This document shows positions 1 to 9,174 of a DNA stretch of 64,000 bases, piece by piece. Each line of letters opens with the position of its first letter. Position 1 is the first letter of the stretch. The position numbers and the translations under genes were made by a program. The DNA comes from Iris pallida (Eukaryota > Streptophyta > Magnoliopsida > Asparagales > Iridaceae), in contig JANAVB010015600.1 in NCBI GenBank assembly GCA_029216955.1, forward strand, positions 28,764,499 to 28,828,498, in the 5' to 3' direction. Below the pieces are notes generated by a model, which saw only the letters and a program-made list of their open reading frames with translations, did no database searches and was not told where the DNA came from.

Positions 1-404
1 TTATTGGACGTGCGGAAGCGTTTGCCAACCCACCTGATCAAACCAACCCCTATCTAATGGACACCAAGCACAGATAAAGACAAGTAAATGGCAGTGACTA
101 CGTCACCTGGACAAATCCCAACCTTTATAACTCAGATAAAAATTATAAGATTGATAAAAACTAATGTTGAACCCTTTGCCCTAATAGGTTCAATCCCCTC
201 ACCACTATAAAAAAAAGAATATTACAATTGAGATCACTCACAAACCCATAGCAATTTTCCTAACCAAAGTTTACGACTCTTTGATTAGATCTCCTTCCTC
301 CTTTTGTCTTGGATATCGAAGTCCAAAGAGCAAAGCACAGACTTTCTTTTAGATTTTCTTGTCGACGAGCACCCCGAATCTTCACTTTGTGCCCCACCCT
401 CACC

Positions 405-484
<80 letters not shown>

Positions 485-885
485 TAGTAATAATAGGATT
501 TCCTAAATAGGAATAAAATGGGAATCCTATTATGCCGAAAATATTCCATCAACATCATATTTTAGATCATAATATGATTTCCTAATATAAGAATCCTATT
601 ATATCTAAAATAGCACAACACCAATTATGGACATTGAAATCTAAGAAAATTAAATATTCAACTACATTTGGATTCCAAATATGTTGTTACCAAATCCAGA
701 CTGGACTCCAACAAAAAAATATTACGTCAAAAAATAAATCTAATATAAGTCATTTATGTCTAATGGTCCATCGATCATCGGATCCACAATAAGTTTTCAC
801 ATGTCTAATAAAAATATAACATCTAAGAAAATTTTCCCCTTATGCAAACCTCTTTTTGTTGATGACTAGGCAAACTTTTTTTTTT
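1..885. other. unassigned non-coding stretch
   Basis: No gene was recognised. The stretch is AT-rich and contains a long (AT)n tract. The two overlapping ORFs near 304-510 owe most of their length to the Ile-Tyr reading of that microsatellite and are not credible genes. It may be remnant transposon DNA, but no terminal repeat, primer site or protein similarity could be identified. Confidence 0.5.
407..482. repeat. (AT)38 microsatellite
   Basis: An uninterrupted AT dinucleotide run of about 76 bp. It can pair with itself to form a long hairpin and is likely length-polymorphic. Two similar tracts lie at 24497-24577 and 25931-26017. Confidence 0.95.
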
Positions 886-1374
886 GTAGTCAATTAACGA
901 CTAAGAGGTTTTCGGAAGAGATGGAATGAATTCTCCGGTGGCTAAACCCTTCAAAGGTCTCCACAATGTCTATTTATAAGATATGATCATAAGAGATCGT
1001 GATATAATAAAGATTATGATTATACTTGTCATATTTATTAGTTTGCACGATCAACTAAGTTAGTTAAAACTAAATACAACAAATATAGTATTTTGTAGTC
1101 AAGCTTTATTAACTTTCCTATGAAAGAGTTTAGTCAAAATATATCAAAAATAAAAACAATATTTTAATGACATTCTATGGGCTAAAAATAAATAAATACA
1201 TAACTAATAAACCAACAGAAACTTACATAAACTACACCCAGCTGTCTCAGCTTATTTGCTTACCAAACAATTATGGCCCATATATAAGTGACATACTGCT
1301 CTTCTGGTCTGCTAAATACGAGTGAGCATACAGTTCATCTTCAGAGCGGGAGAGCAAAAAGTACTATATATCCC
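886..1374. repeat. duplicated segment D, copy 1 (D1)
   Basis: This block is highly similar to 40150-41668 (D2) once the two later insertions in D2 are ignored. Both copies share the same order of landmarks from the start TGTAGTCAATTAACG to the end ACTATATATCCC. D2 then continues directly into segment E, whereas D1 breaks off at TATATCCC, where a hAT-like end begins. No coding function is apparent. Confidence 0.8.
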
Positions 1375-1469
1375 AGTGTCGAGCTTTAAATTTTGAGACC
1401 TGAGACAAAATCTAAAAGTGGTGCCCTCAAAACTTAATACTCGTATAATTTTTTCATGGACGATGATAC
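1375..1469. mobile_element. hAT-like element, left end
   Basis: Relative to the uninterrupted D2-E2 junction, sequence foreign to the locus starts here. The octamer TATATCCC lies just before it (1367-1374) and again at 30445-30452, just after the opposite end, an 8-bp target duplication as made by hAT transposases. The left terminus reads (C)AGTGTCGAGCTT and the reverse complement of the right terminus reads CATAGCCGGACTT, an imperfect inverted repeat. No transposase is left; the interior is filled by nested LTR elements. Confidence 0.5.
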
Positions 1470-2253
1470 TATAACGCCCCAGTCCCAAAATACTTGGGAC
1501 TAGCATCGTAGACATGCCAGCTGTCTACATACGAAGTATACTCCAATACATGGATATCTCGTTTGTACACATAAGCTATAAAATGTAGTAACCATGAAGC
1601 TAATCTCATCCACAATAAATATATTATAAAAATCAACTTTATAATGTCATTTGTACAAAAATATTGGGCGGAGACATATCTACTACCAACAAATTTAAAT
1701 AAGAGAAATACACAAAAGAAGAATTTGTCGAGCAAAGCAAGCGGCGAGTCCAAGAGTAGTCATTGCAAAGGACGGAAGTAAACCATGGCCTTGGCTAGAG
1801 TACCTACAGAAATCACAAAACACACCTGAAGAAATCACCAGGTCCTCAGAGGGACGTAACAAGATACAGGAAGAACATGTCATTATAACTGCAATGTAAA
1901 CACTATAAAACTACAACACAACTAGGTCCCTAACCGTCTAAGTGATATGCACTTAGAGGACAATGTTCTACGCAGGGGCTGTAAGGATTCATGCAAGTAA
2001 AAAAGAGTGGCTGTCAAGTTGCGCTCATCCGAGACACTATCGGTCGGGCAGCAAGTCGCGCTCATCCGAGTCACTATCACCCATAAATGTGTATAAAAAG
2101 TAAATATAGCCCCTACGCTAATAGTTGTCCTCTTCCTCCAATAGTACTATACATGCATCGTAACCATGACATACCAACACATGTCACTTCCACAATACTG
2201 TTTTATACCTAATAACTGTCAAGTCTTCTAACATGCATCTATTGACAGATATT
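1470..2253 (-). repeat. LTR-A copy 1, left part
   Basis: This matches 26858 to about 27640 nearly base for base. It resumes at 17808 after the Tat insertion, so the two pieces together (1470-2253 and 17808-19754) form one LTR of about 2.7 kb. The outer ends are an imperfect inverted pair, TATAACGCCCC and GGGATTTTACA. Minus orientation is inferred because a polypurine-like motif abuts the right edge at 19755. The ORFs on its minus strand are small, also occur in copy 2, and resemble no known protein. Confidence 0.7.
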
Positions 2254-3284
2254 TGTAGGCCTCAAAAATGAAGTCACGCTGAGTTAATACAGCCTATCAG
2301 CACAATGTCTAAAATACACGCTGAGTTCTATCAGACCATGTCTTCAAATATATGCAGAGTTTAAATGGTACACAGAGACAGCTCATCATTTGTCAGAGTG
2401 TCATTATGACTGACAGCACGACAGTCAAAGAATGTCTCCTCGTATGCCACGTATGCACGGGACTCGAGAGATCTCAGCCGACTATTGCGTGACTTTCGAA
2501 ATCTTCCTCAACAAGATTCAGTCTTCATCAAGTTGGCGTGCCAAAAGGACTTATCATCATTTAATATGACTGACAAAGCAAATCAATGTCAGAGATTTTG
2601 TGCCAGTCGAGGTACGTCGAATCAAGACATCTGGCCGTTCTGACTCAAGTCTGCGTGTATTTTGAACTTCTATATTCCTTCCTCAAGTTTGCGTGAATTT
2701 TGAGCTTTCTGTCTCAAGTTGGCGTGTATTATGAAGCTTTCTGCCTCAAGTCAGCGTGAATTTTGAGCCTTCTGCCTCAAGTTTGCGTAAATTTTGAACT
2801 GAAGTACTTCTGCTGTAAGTCAGCGTGGATTTTTCATCTCAACAGGGATTTTATCCTCAACCAGTTGGCGTGAATTTTATCTCAAATTATCAGATTAGAG
2901 TACGTGGCAGCCATGCCACGGATCTCTCGTATGCGTGCCCCAGTAATTTGCACACGACTCATGCATGATTGCCATGTGTCTAACAGTTATGGGCCACGTC
3001 CAGTAACTGCTCATCAATCTTGCGTATGATTGAGTCCTGCGTGATTATCAATTATGCATAGGTTATGAAAACAGTTATCTTTTTAGTTATTTTTGACTCT
3101 ATAAATAGAGTTCTCTTCTCATTCATTGTACAGATATACAGAATATCAAATTTCTATCGAATTCTTGAGAGCTTTTCTTCTTCGCATCGTCCAAGGGATA
3201 AAGCGATCGTCTTCTAGATCGGATTCCTAAAGTTGTATTTTCCCAGAATCAAAATAAATAAAGTGAATTTATTTATAGAAAACA
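2254..3284 (+). repeat. Tat element 5' LTR
   Basis: The LTR runs from TGTAGGCCTC to GAAAACA and is 1031 bp, against 1032 bp for the 3' LTR (16776-17807). U3 contains about seven degenerate copies of a roughly 35-bp unit centred on CAAGTNNGCGTG at about 2645-2885. A TATA box lies at 3100-3108, giving an expected transcription start near 3130. Confidence 0.93.
3100..3108 (+). promoter_or_regulatory. TATA box of the Tat 5' LTR
   Basis: TATAAATAG lies inside the palindrome CTCTATAAATAGAG, about 180 bp before the LTR end. It recurs at 17622-17630 in the 3' LTR and, on the minus strand, in the solo LTR at about 40437-40446. It is the expected promoter for the genomic transcript. Confidence 0.8.
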
Positions 3285-3287
3285 AAT

Positions 3288-3305
3288 TGGCGACTCTGCT
3301 GGGGA
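3288..3305 (+). other. Tat primer-binding site
   Basis: TGGCGACTCTGCTGGGGA starts three bases after the LTR end, where a tRNA 3' end primes minus-strand DNA synthesis. This PBS type is common in Tat/Ogre elements and differs from the initiator-Met type of the other two elements in the window. The tRNA was not assigned. Confidence 0.8.
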
Positions 3306-3325
3306 AACCCATCTCCTCTTCTGAG

Positions 3326-4117
3326 ATGGCAACAACTCAATGCGACACTTCGTCGATCGGATCGACGAAGAAGGTGATATCGATTCAGTTCAATCAACTC
3401 GCCTATGAAGAAATGCAGCGGGCTAAGGGTGGCAAGCACACTTCAGCCTCCATCACCACCGCCAAATCAAAGGGACGATCTGTCTACGTCCCTAAGAATC
3501 TGTTGGCAGCTATAGATGGTGAAGTTTCTGCCACAGTGTCCATTACTAACACTGGCAAGAACTCCACTGCAGGGACGCATACTCCTGTGTGCTCGAAGAC
3601 GACAGTATCCAAAAGACACGCTAACAGTGATGGCTCCTTAGCCAAATCTGTTTTCGTAGTCACGCAGTCCAGAAGTCACGCTGACAGCACTGGCTTTTTA
3701 GCCAAGCCTGTTCCAGCGTGCATTTCCAAATCCAAAAATCACGCTAACAGCACTGGTTCTTTAACCAAGCCTGTCTCAGCGTGTATTCCGCACGCATCAT
3801 CCACCAAGTCAGCTCTCCCTGACTCAGCATGCGTACCGAAATCTGGCTCTTTAGCCAAGACTTTATATGCTGACAACACTGGCTCCTTAGCCAAATCGTT
3901 ATCAGCATGGTCTAAGAAGAATAGCTCTTTAGCTATTTCTTCTTCCTTGCCAAATTCTGCTAGAACTGGGGGTAGTCTTGCTATGGCTTCTCCACAAATG
4001 GCTCACAAAGTCCCTTCGAATATGAACAACTCTTTAGTTGTTTCTTCTGCTCCTGTAGTGTTTACTTCAGGAAGGCTGACAATTTTGTTAGTCAAAGAAA
4101 AGGAAATAGTCTTTTGA
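3326..4117 (+). CDS. Tat ORF1, low-complexity Ser/Lys-rich protein (broken 3' end)
   Basis: This extra ORF lies between the primer site and gag. The first ATG after the primer site (3326, MATTQCDTSS) is preferred to the reading that begins inside the LTR. About 263 residues are rich in Ser, Thr, Ala and Lys, with degenerate repeats of about 25-30 residues around ANSTGSLAKPV from about 3610 to 3900. No known domain is recognised; ORF1 proteins of Tat/Ogre elements have no settled function. Around 4075-4095 the sensible reading moves to another frame, and near 4164-4172 (an A8 run) it moves again into the ORF starting at 4182. ORF1 and the following piece were therefore probably one frame. Confidence 0.65.
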   Translation: MATTQCDTSSIGSTKKVISIQFNQLAYEEMQRAKGGKHTSASITTAKSKGRSVYVPKNLLAAIDGEVSATVSITNTGKNSTAGTHTPVCSKTTVSKRHANSDGSLAKSVFVVTQSRSHADSTGFLAKPVPACISKSKNHANSTGSLTKPVSACIPHASSTKSALPDSACVPKSGSLAKTLYADNTGSLAKSLSAWSKKNSSLAISSSLPNSARTGGSLAMASPQMAHKVPSNMNNSLVVSSAPVVFTSGRLTILLVKEKEIVF

Positions 4118-4181
4118 CTACTCTTCCTTCTGGACATTCTGTGTCTCCAAATTTGAATAAGTCTAAAAAAAATATTTCTTA

Positions 4182-4664
4182 ATGTCTTCTTCTACGACTT
4201 CTTCAAATTGGGCAAAGAATTTGTCTTTACAAAAAGGTTTGTTACCAACTCCTACTCAAGGGGATGGTTCAACTCTTCCTTCTCTGCAAATATCCAGATC
4301 AATGGAAGGAAAACTTCAAGTGTCAAAAACCAATGTTTTACCTCCAACAGATCTAAGAATGAAACTTAATCAATCCCGTTTGGGAAGCACTTCTGTTGTT
4401 AAGAAACCACACCAATCGAAAGCAAAAGTAAGAGATCCGGATGCAGAGTATGCCAAAAATTATGTTGCTCAGATTAATCATTCTTTGTATAATCAAGAGC
4501 CGGCAAAATTCAAGGACAAGAAATACATTCCTAATAAACAAAGATTGTTCTCAAATATACCTCAATCTTCACATACGGATTTGCGAGAACATCTTCAACA
4601 AAAGAAGAGGAATAATTCTCTGTCAAGTGATCATGACCATGCTGATCATGAATGTGACTTCTAG
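4182..4664 (+). CDS. Tat ORF1/gag-upstream segment
   Basis: 160 residues rich in Ser, Lys and Gln, with no recognised domain. It is in the same frame as the gag ORF that follows. Between the TAG at 4662-4664 and the ATG at 4776 that frame has no other stop, so a single TAG separates the two. Either the TAG is the natural end of an upstream ORF, as in some Tat elements, or it is a nonsense mutation or readthrough site. The ATG at 4182 need not be a true start. Confidence 0.5.
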   Translation: MSSSTTSSNWAKNLSLQKGLLPTPTQGDGSTLPSLQISRSMEGKLQVSKTNVLPPTDLRMKLNQSRLGSTSVVKKPHQSKAKVRDPDAEYAKNYVAQINHSLYNQEPAKFKDKKYIPNKQRLFSNIPQSSHTDLREHLQQKKRNNSLSSDHDHADHECDF

Positions 4665-4775
4665 CCAAGGGTCATAATTCAATGCAGATGTCAAACTAAA
4701 CGACAATCTGTCTTTAATCAGATTCAGTGTGAACCTATACATGATGAAGATGAACCTCTTTTCGCTTCAATCAAC

Positions 4776-7733
4776 ATGACCTCTCGGAATTCTGGGGGTA
4801 GAACTGATAGTCCAGATGGGGTATACAGAGGCACCAGAGCAAGAGTCCTGGCTTCTAATCAAAGAACTTCAGTTTCTGAAGATTATTCTGAATTCCTTGG
4901 AGAATCCAACTTCCCACCTCTTTCTACTGGAGGTAGTTCTCCTACAACTGATTTTGATACACAAAGCAATGATTCAGAACAAACAGTATCATCAACAATC
5001 CCTCGTATGGTCACAACTTATATGGTGGATGGGAATACTAATTTAAACAATGAACCTTCTTCTTCGATGACTCCTCAAGACCAAAGAATTGTTTCTTTGA
5101 AACAACAAATGAAATCTATGGCTGATACTATGAAATCAATGTATGAACTTATGGCAAACCAGCTGCAAAATCCACGGACTGTACCTGACGCCATACCGAT
5201 TGACACTGGTATAGGTCTAGTGCAAGTTCCTTCAGCAGTACAATCCAATATCCCTGGACAAGCTCAACCCATTCCTAGCCATTCGGGAGCTGGAGGTAGC
5301 GCTTATAATGCTGTCCCTCCTCCTAACTATTCTCTACAAGCTACAACTCCACAATCTTCCAGAGTCGTTACTGAAGAATTGAGGAATCTTCGAACCCAAT
5401 TTGAGGCATTTAAACAGAAAGATGGTTTACAAAGGTTAGGTATCAAGCAACCTTATCCAATAGAATGGAAGCAAGTATCATATCCTCCTAAATACAAGCC
5501 TCCTACTATCTCATTCTTTGATGGAACCACTTCTCCTAGTCAGTTTATCAATCATTTTGAAGTGATAACTGACCAGCTACAACCAAGCGACGCCCTCCTT
5601 ACTCGGGTGTTTGTCGGATGTCTCAAAGGAACGGCTTATGAGTGGTATAGAAGTCTTTCTGATGGGTGTATTACCTCATTTGCCGGTTTCAAACAAATAT
5701 TTCTTGAACGGTTCTATGAAGGGCTCAATGACATGACTATGTCTGCTCTTATAAGAATCAAACAGAGAAATAATGAGAGTACTGAAAGCTTCATTGAAAG
5801 ATTTAGAAGAGAAGCTTTAAAAATGCCTCTTGGAACTCCCGATGCTGTCACTATCGACACATGCAAGTTAAATCTCTTACCAATCATCAGCATGTGGACA
5901 GGATCCACTCAATTCCAAGATTGGCCTTCCTTCATCGTCAGTGCCAAAGCTGCCGAAGTCAGTGCCAAGACTTTCAAATGTTTGGGGGTACACATAAATC
6001 CCAATGAATCTGGTCAAAATACTAGCAATAGTACGCGACCTAACAATCGTAAAGGAAAAGTGACTCTCGAAGTCAATCTCCAGAGCAAAAATCAAGAAGT
6101 AATATCTGCCCAAGCTACCTCAGCTCCAACAAATCAACAACCAAGAGCACCTCGCCCCAAAGAAGAATACTCTTTTGATGACGATGACGTCCTTGGTATC
6201 TTTGAATGTCTACTTAAAGGTAATAAAATACAATTACCTGAAATCAAGAAACCCGATGAAGCTGGTAAGACAGATCATCCTAAATATTGTCCGTACCATA
6301 GAATGTTGGGTCACACAGCTCGTACATGTTTTGTATTGAAAGAAAAAATCCAGGAAATGATCAAATCTGGAGCTGTCACTCTCACTCCGAAAGAAAAGAC
6401 CGTCACCTCCAATGTTGTCTCTATGCAATTCGGAGATTTTCCTCCTCAACTCCTCGAAAGCGGGATCATTCCTATTCCCAAGGCAACTCTTAAAATCATG
6501 AATATTCCCCCTCCACAGTCTGAAGGATTAGTACCGATCACTATTGAAACAGGCGAAATCATATGGATTTATCCTGATCTAGTGACAGATTTTGAATCTC
6601 CTCCCCTTCAAAAGACTACTTCCCTAAAATCTAAGAAGGCCGAAAAAACTAAGTCATGTCATATAACTTCTTTCGAATCTACTTCTGACACAGAGCCAAA
6701 AGATAAAGTAGAAGCGCTTGCTGGTGCTACTAGAACAGGGAAACATTATCTAAAGGATTATTCTAAGAGTCCTGAATATACTCCCGATAGTCCTGAAGAC
6801 ACTCCTGATATCTCTCCAGCTGACAAAGATATTTCTGATGTTCCTCGAGAGGAAGAATCATCCACTGTACCTGTTCCTTCAACTACACCGGTTGTACCTA
6901 TTCCTTCCAAGCCCACAGCACTTGAGAAAGGCAAACAACAAGTTCGCTTCGACAAACCAATCAGGAAGTCTCCTCCCCTTGGACTCCAGAAGCCTTATAA
7001 CTTTGACATTTTAGCTCAACTCGCTAATACTCCAGCTAGAATGTCCCTCTTCGAACTTCTACGTCTTTCTAAAGAGACTCGGGAGACATTAAGTGAGGCA
7101 CTTCTTCAGGCTGACTCTTGTCTCGCACAATTAAAGAAGCCAGATGAAGAACCTGTTACTTGCTTACATTGCAATAGTGTATTGGAGATCATCCCGAATA
7201 TCACCTTTATACAAGATGACATGTTATTGGAGGATAATCGACATGATCGGCCTCTCTACTACACCGGTTATATCGATACGATGAAGGTAGATCGTATTCT
7301 TATTGATCCACGGTCTGCTTTAAGCATAATGCCAAGGAGTCTGCTAGATGAATTAAAAATTCCTCTTCACAAACTTTCCAAGACGGTTACTACCATATTG
7401 GGGTTCAATCAAAGCCGAAGCGAGCCGTTGGGAAAGATTCATCTGAAACTTCAAATAGGCGATTTCAGATCTAAAGTCACTTTCTATGTGATCGAGATCG
7501 TGGGATCTTATAATCTTCTCTTGGGAAGACCCTTCCTTCATGAAAATAATGTGGTGCCTTCTACTCTTCATCAGTGCTTCAAATACATTGATAGCGATGG
7601 AAAAGTACGAAAGAAAGTTGCTGATATAAATCCTTTTCGTGGAGTTGAAGCTTATTTCAGTGATTCCCGGATGTACAAAGAAGAGTTTACAAAAATAGTA
7701 CAAGCCATGGAAAAAAGAAGACCCGCAAAGTGA
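4776..7733 (+). CDS. Tat gag and aspartic protease
   Basis: 985 residues. The N-terminal third is Ser/Thr/Gln-rich. A retrotransposon gag (capsid) domain follows at about residues 250-370, with the family signatures AYEWYRSL, FLERF and ESFIERFRREA. At about 505-525 a zinc-knuckle-like CPYHRMLGHTARTC carries the C/H spacing typical of Tat gag. A proline-rich acidic linker leads to a pepsin-like protease near residues 830-930. The catalytic Asp is present in LIDPRSALSIMP, but the Gly expected just after it in this family is not. The conserved LLGRPF motif follows. The ORF ends at a TGA that a neighbouring frame bypasses after an A-run at about 7711-7716. Confidence 0.85.
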   Translation: MTSRNSGGRTDSPDGVYRGTRARVLASNQRTSVSEDYSEFLGESNFPPLSTGGSSPTTDFDTQSNDSEQTVSSTIPRMVTTYMVDGNTNLNNEPSSSMTPQDQRIVSLKQQMKSMADTMKSMYELMANQLQNPRTVPDAIPIDTGIGLVQVPSAVQSNIPGQAQPIPSHSGAGGSAYNAVPPPNYSLQATTPQSSRVVTEELRNLRTQFEAFKQKDGLQRLGIKQPYPIEWKQVSYPPKYKPPTISFFDGTTSPSQFINHFEVITDQLQPSDALLTRVFVGCLKGTAYEWYRSLSDGCITSFAGFKQIFLERFYEGLNDMTMSALIRIKQRNNESTESFIERFRREALKMPLGTPDAVTIDTCKLNLLPIISMWTGSTQFQDWPSFIVSAKAAEVSAKTFKCLGVHINPNESGQNTSNSTRPNNRKGKVTLEVNLQSKNQEVISAQATSAPTNQQPRAPRPKEEYSFDDDDVLGIFECLLKGNKIQLPEIKKPDEAGKTDHPKYCPYHRMLGHTARTCFVLKEKIQEMIKSGAVTLTPKEKTVTSNVVSMQFGDFPPQLLESGIIPIPKATLKIMNIPPPQSEGLVPITIETGEIIWIYPDLVTDFESPPLQKTTSLKSKKAEKTKSCHITSFESTSDTEPKDKVEALAGATRTGKHYLKDYSKSPEYTPDSPEDTPDISPADKDISDVPREEESSTVPVPSTTPVVPIPSKPTALEKGKQQVRFDKPIRKSPPLGLQKPYNFDILAQLANTPARMSLFELLRLSKETRETLSEALLQADSCLAQLKKPDEEPVTCLHCNSVLEIIPNITFIQDDMLLEDNRHDRPLYYTGYIDTMKVDRILIDPRSALSIMPRSLLDELKIPLHKLSKTVTTILGFNQSRSEPLGKIHLKLQIGDFRSKVTFYVIEIVGSYNLLLGRPFLHENNVVPSTLHQCFKYIDSDGKVRKKVADINPFRGVEAYFSDSRMYKEEFTKIVQAMEKRRPAK

Positions 7734-7737
7734 GACC

Positions 7738-9174
7738 TTGATAATTCCTGTTAAAGGTCGAACTACTCAGCAACAGTCTCATAAACCCTCTGGAGAAGCC
7801 CCCTTCATTATTCCAGTGAGCGGACGTATCTCTCCATTACCTCCATCATCTACCCAAGACACGCTGATCATTCCTGTCAGTGGGCGTACTACATTTCCGG
7901 CATCTTCATCTACAAAACAGGACACTCTGATAATCCCTGTTGGCGGGCGAACTACTTTTCCATCTCAAGTTTCAAGGGAGCTCACCTCTTCTGAGCCATT
8001 TGTGATCGATCTTAATCGAAACAAAACTCCTTCTAGTTCTTCTTCTCCCCCTTTAGTCATTGATTTGGCTAAGATTTCTAAGGTTCAACCTCCTTCTGAT
8101 GTAAATACTACTACTTTTGAATTTAATAAAAAGTCTCCATCTTTGCAGTATATTGATGTGTGTAATCATGTTCATAATTACTTGTATTTATTAGATGACT
8201 TGAATACAATAACCATAGGAGTCGTACAGACTTTTCATACAGAAGTATCCTTAGAATCAGTACAAGGTTCATGCTTTCTAGTACCTAGCAGAAAATCAGG
8301 TGATATTCCAATATTCTTCTACAAAGGACCAAAGAACCCTATCAACCTTGAAGATGATGATAAAAATGATAATTCTGAAAGATTACAGTTGCGTCGTTAC
8401 AGCCAGCAATCTAAAGATATTATCAAAAATATGGGCTATGATTTCAGAACTGGCCTCAGTAATGGGAGAGGAAGAAGAATGCCTGTTCGGATTCCTCCTT
8501 TAAAATATGGAAGGACGAAATGCGGATTGGGTTATATTGCTCCTACTTCCTTTATCAATATCATCCATGAAGATCCTAAATCTGACGAAGATAAAAGATC
8601 TGATTCTTCTAGTACCTCCTCTTGGGATTCTGATACAAGTATTGGTGACTTCCACCGTAACATTTTGTCTTCCAACATGGTTTCCGTTGATGGTCCTGAA
8701 AAAGATGACGAAGACGAGTTTGAAATCTCATCCGAATCAGAACAATGGGCCCAAAGGTTAGATAATCAATGGGAGTTTAGATTCGAGCAAAGAGAACCTC
8801 CAACTGAAGATAAACTCGTTCAAATAGATGTTGGTGAAGAGGGATCCCCCAAACCAATATTCATTAGTGAAAGTCTTTCAGAAACTGATAAGCAAGACAT
8901 GATCAAACTTATTCGCGAATACATCGACGTCTTCGCTTGGAGCTATGAAGATATGCCAGGAATTGATCCACAGATCGCAACTCACAAACTCAATATCATG
9001 CCAAATGCTAAACCGGTCAAGCAACAACAGCGACGATTTCGTCCAGACATCATGGATGCAATTGAAGCCAAAGTTAATAAACTCATGGCTTCTGGGTTTA
9101 TTAGAGAGGAACAACACCCTGATTGGGTGGCTAATATAGTTCCTGTCCTTAAAAAGACTTCAGAGTATGCATAG
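7738..9174 (+). CDS. Tat protease-RT linker and start of reverse transcriptase
   Basis: This frame continues gag-protease after a one-base shift at the A-run near 7711-7716; its upstream codons remain open through that run, so the apparent TTG start is not a real initiation site. The first 100 residues contain four copies of an IIPVxGRTT-type motif. An acidic linker follows, then the N-terminal RT fingers region from about residue 375, with DVFAWSYEDMPGI and GFIREEQHPDWVANIVPV. The ORF ends at a TAG near 9172 caused by a frame break. RT coding continues in another frame. Confidence 0.8.
   Translation: MIIPVKGRTTQQQSHKPSGEAPFIIPVSGRISPLPPSSTQDTLIIPVSGRTTFPASSSTKQDTLIIPVGGRTTFPSQVSRELTSSEPFVIDLNRNKTPSSSSSPPLVIDLAKISKVQPPSDVNTTTFEFNKKSPSLQYIDVCNHVHNYLYLLDDLNTITIGVVQTFHTEVSLESVQGSCFLVPSRKSGDIPIFFYKGPKNPINLEDDDKNDNSERLQLRRYSQQSKDIIKNMGYDFRTGLSNGRGRRMPVRIPPLKYGRTKCGLGYIAPTSFINIIHEDPKSDEDKRSDSSSTSSWDSDTSIGDFHRNILSSNMVSVDGPEKDDEDEFEISSESEQWAQRLDNQWEFRFEQREPPTEDKLVQIDVGEEGSPKPIFISESLSETDKQDMIKLIREYIDVFAWSYEDMPGIDPQIATHKLNIMPNAKPVKQQQRRFRPDIMDAIEAKVNKLMASGFIREEQHPDWVANIVPVLKKTSEYA

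Noticed and set aside
304..510. Two overlapping ORFs of Ile-Tyr repeats
   Set aside because: They are translations of the (AT)n microsatellite. The same artefact appears at 24494-24709.
1469..1883. Minus-strand ORFs in LTR-A, repeated at 26794-27271
   Set aside because: They recur only because the LTR is duplicated, resemble no protein family and differ in length between copies.
3233..3325. ORF1 start inside the 5' LTR (MYFPRIK)
   Set aside because: It would begin in R-U5 and cross the primer-binding site. The ATG at 3326 is a better start.
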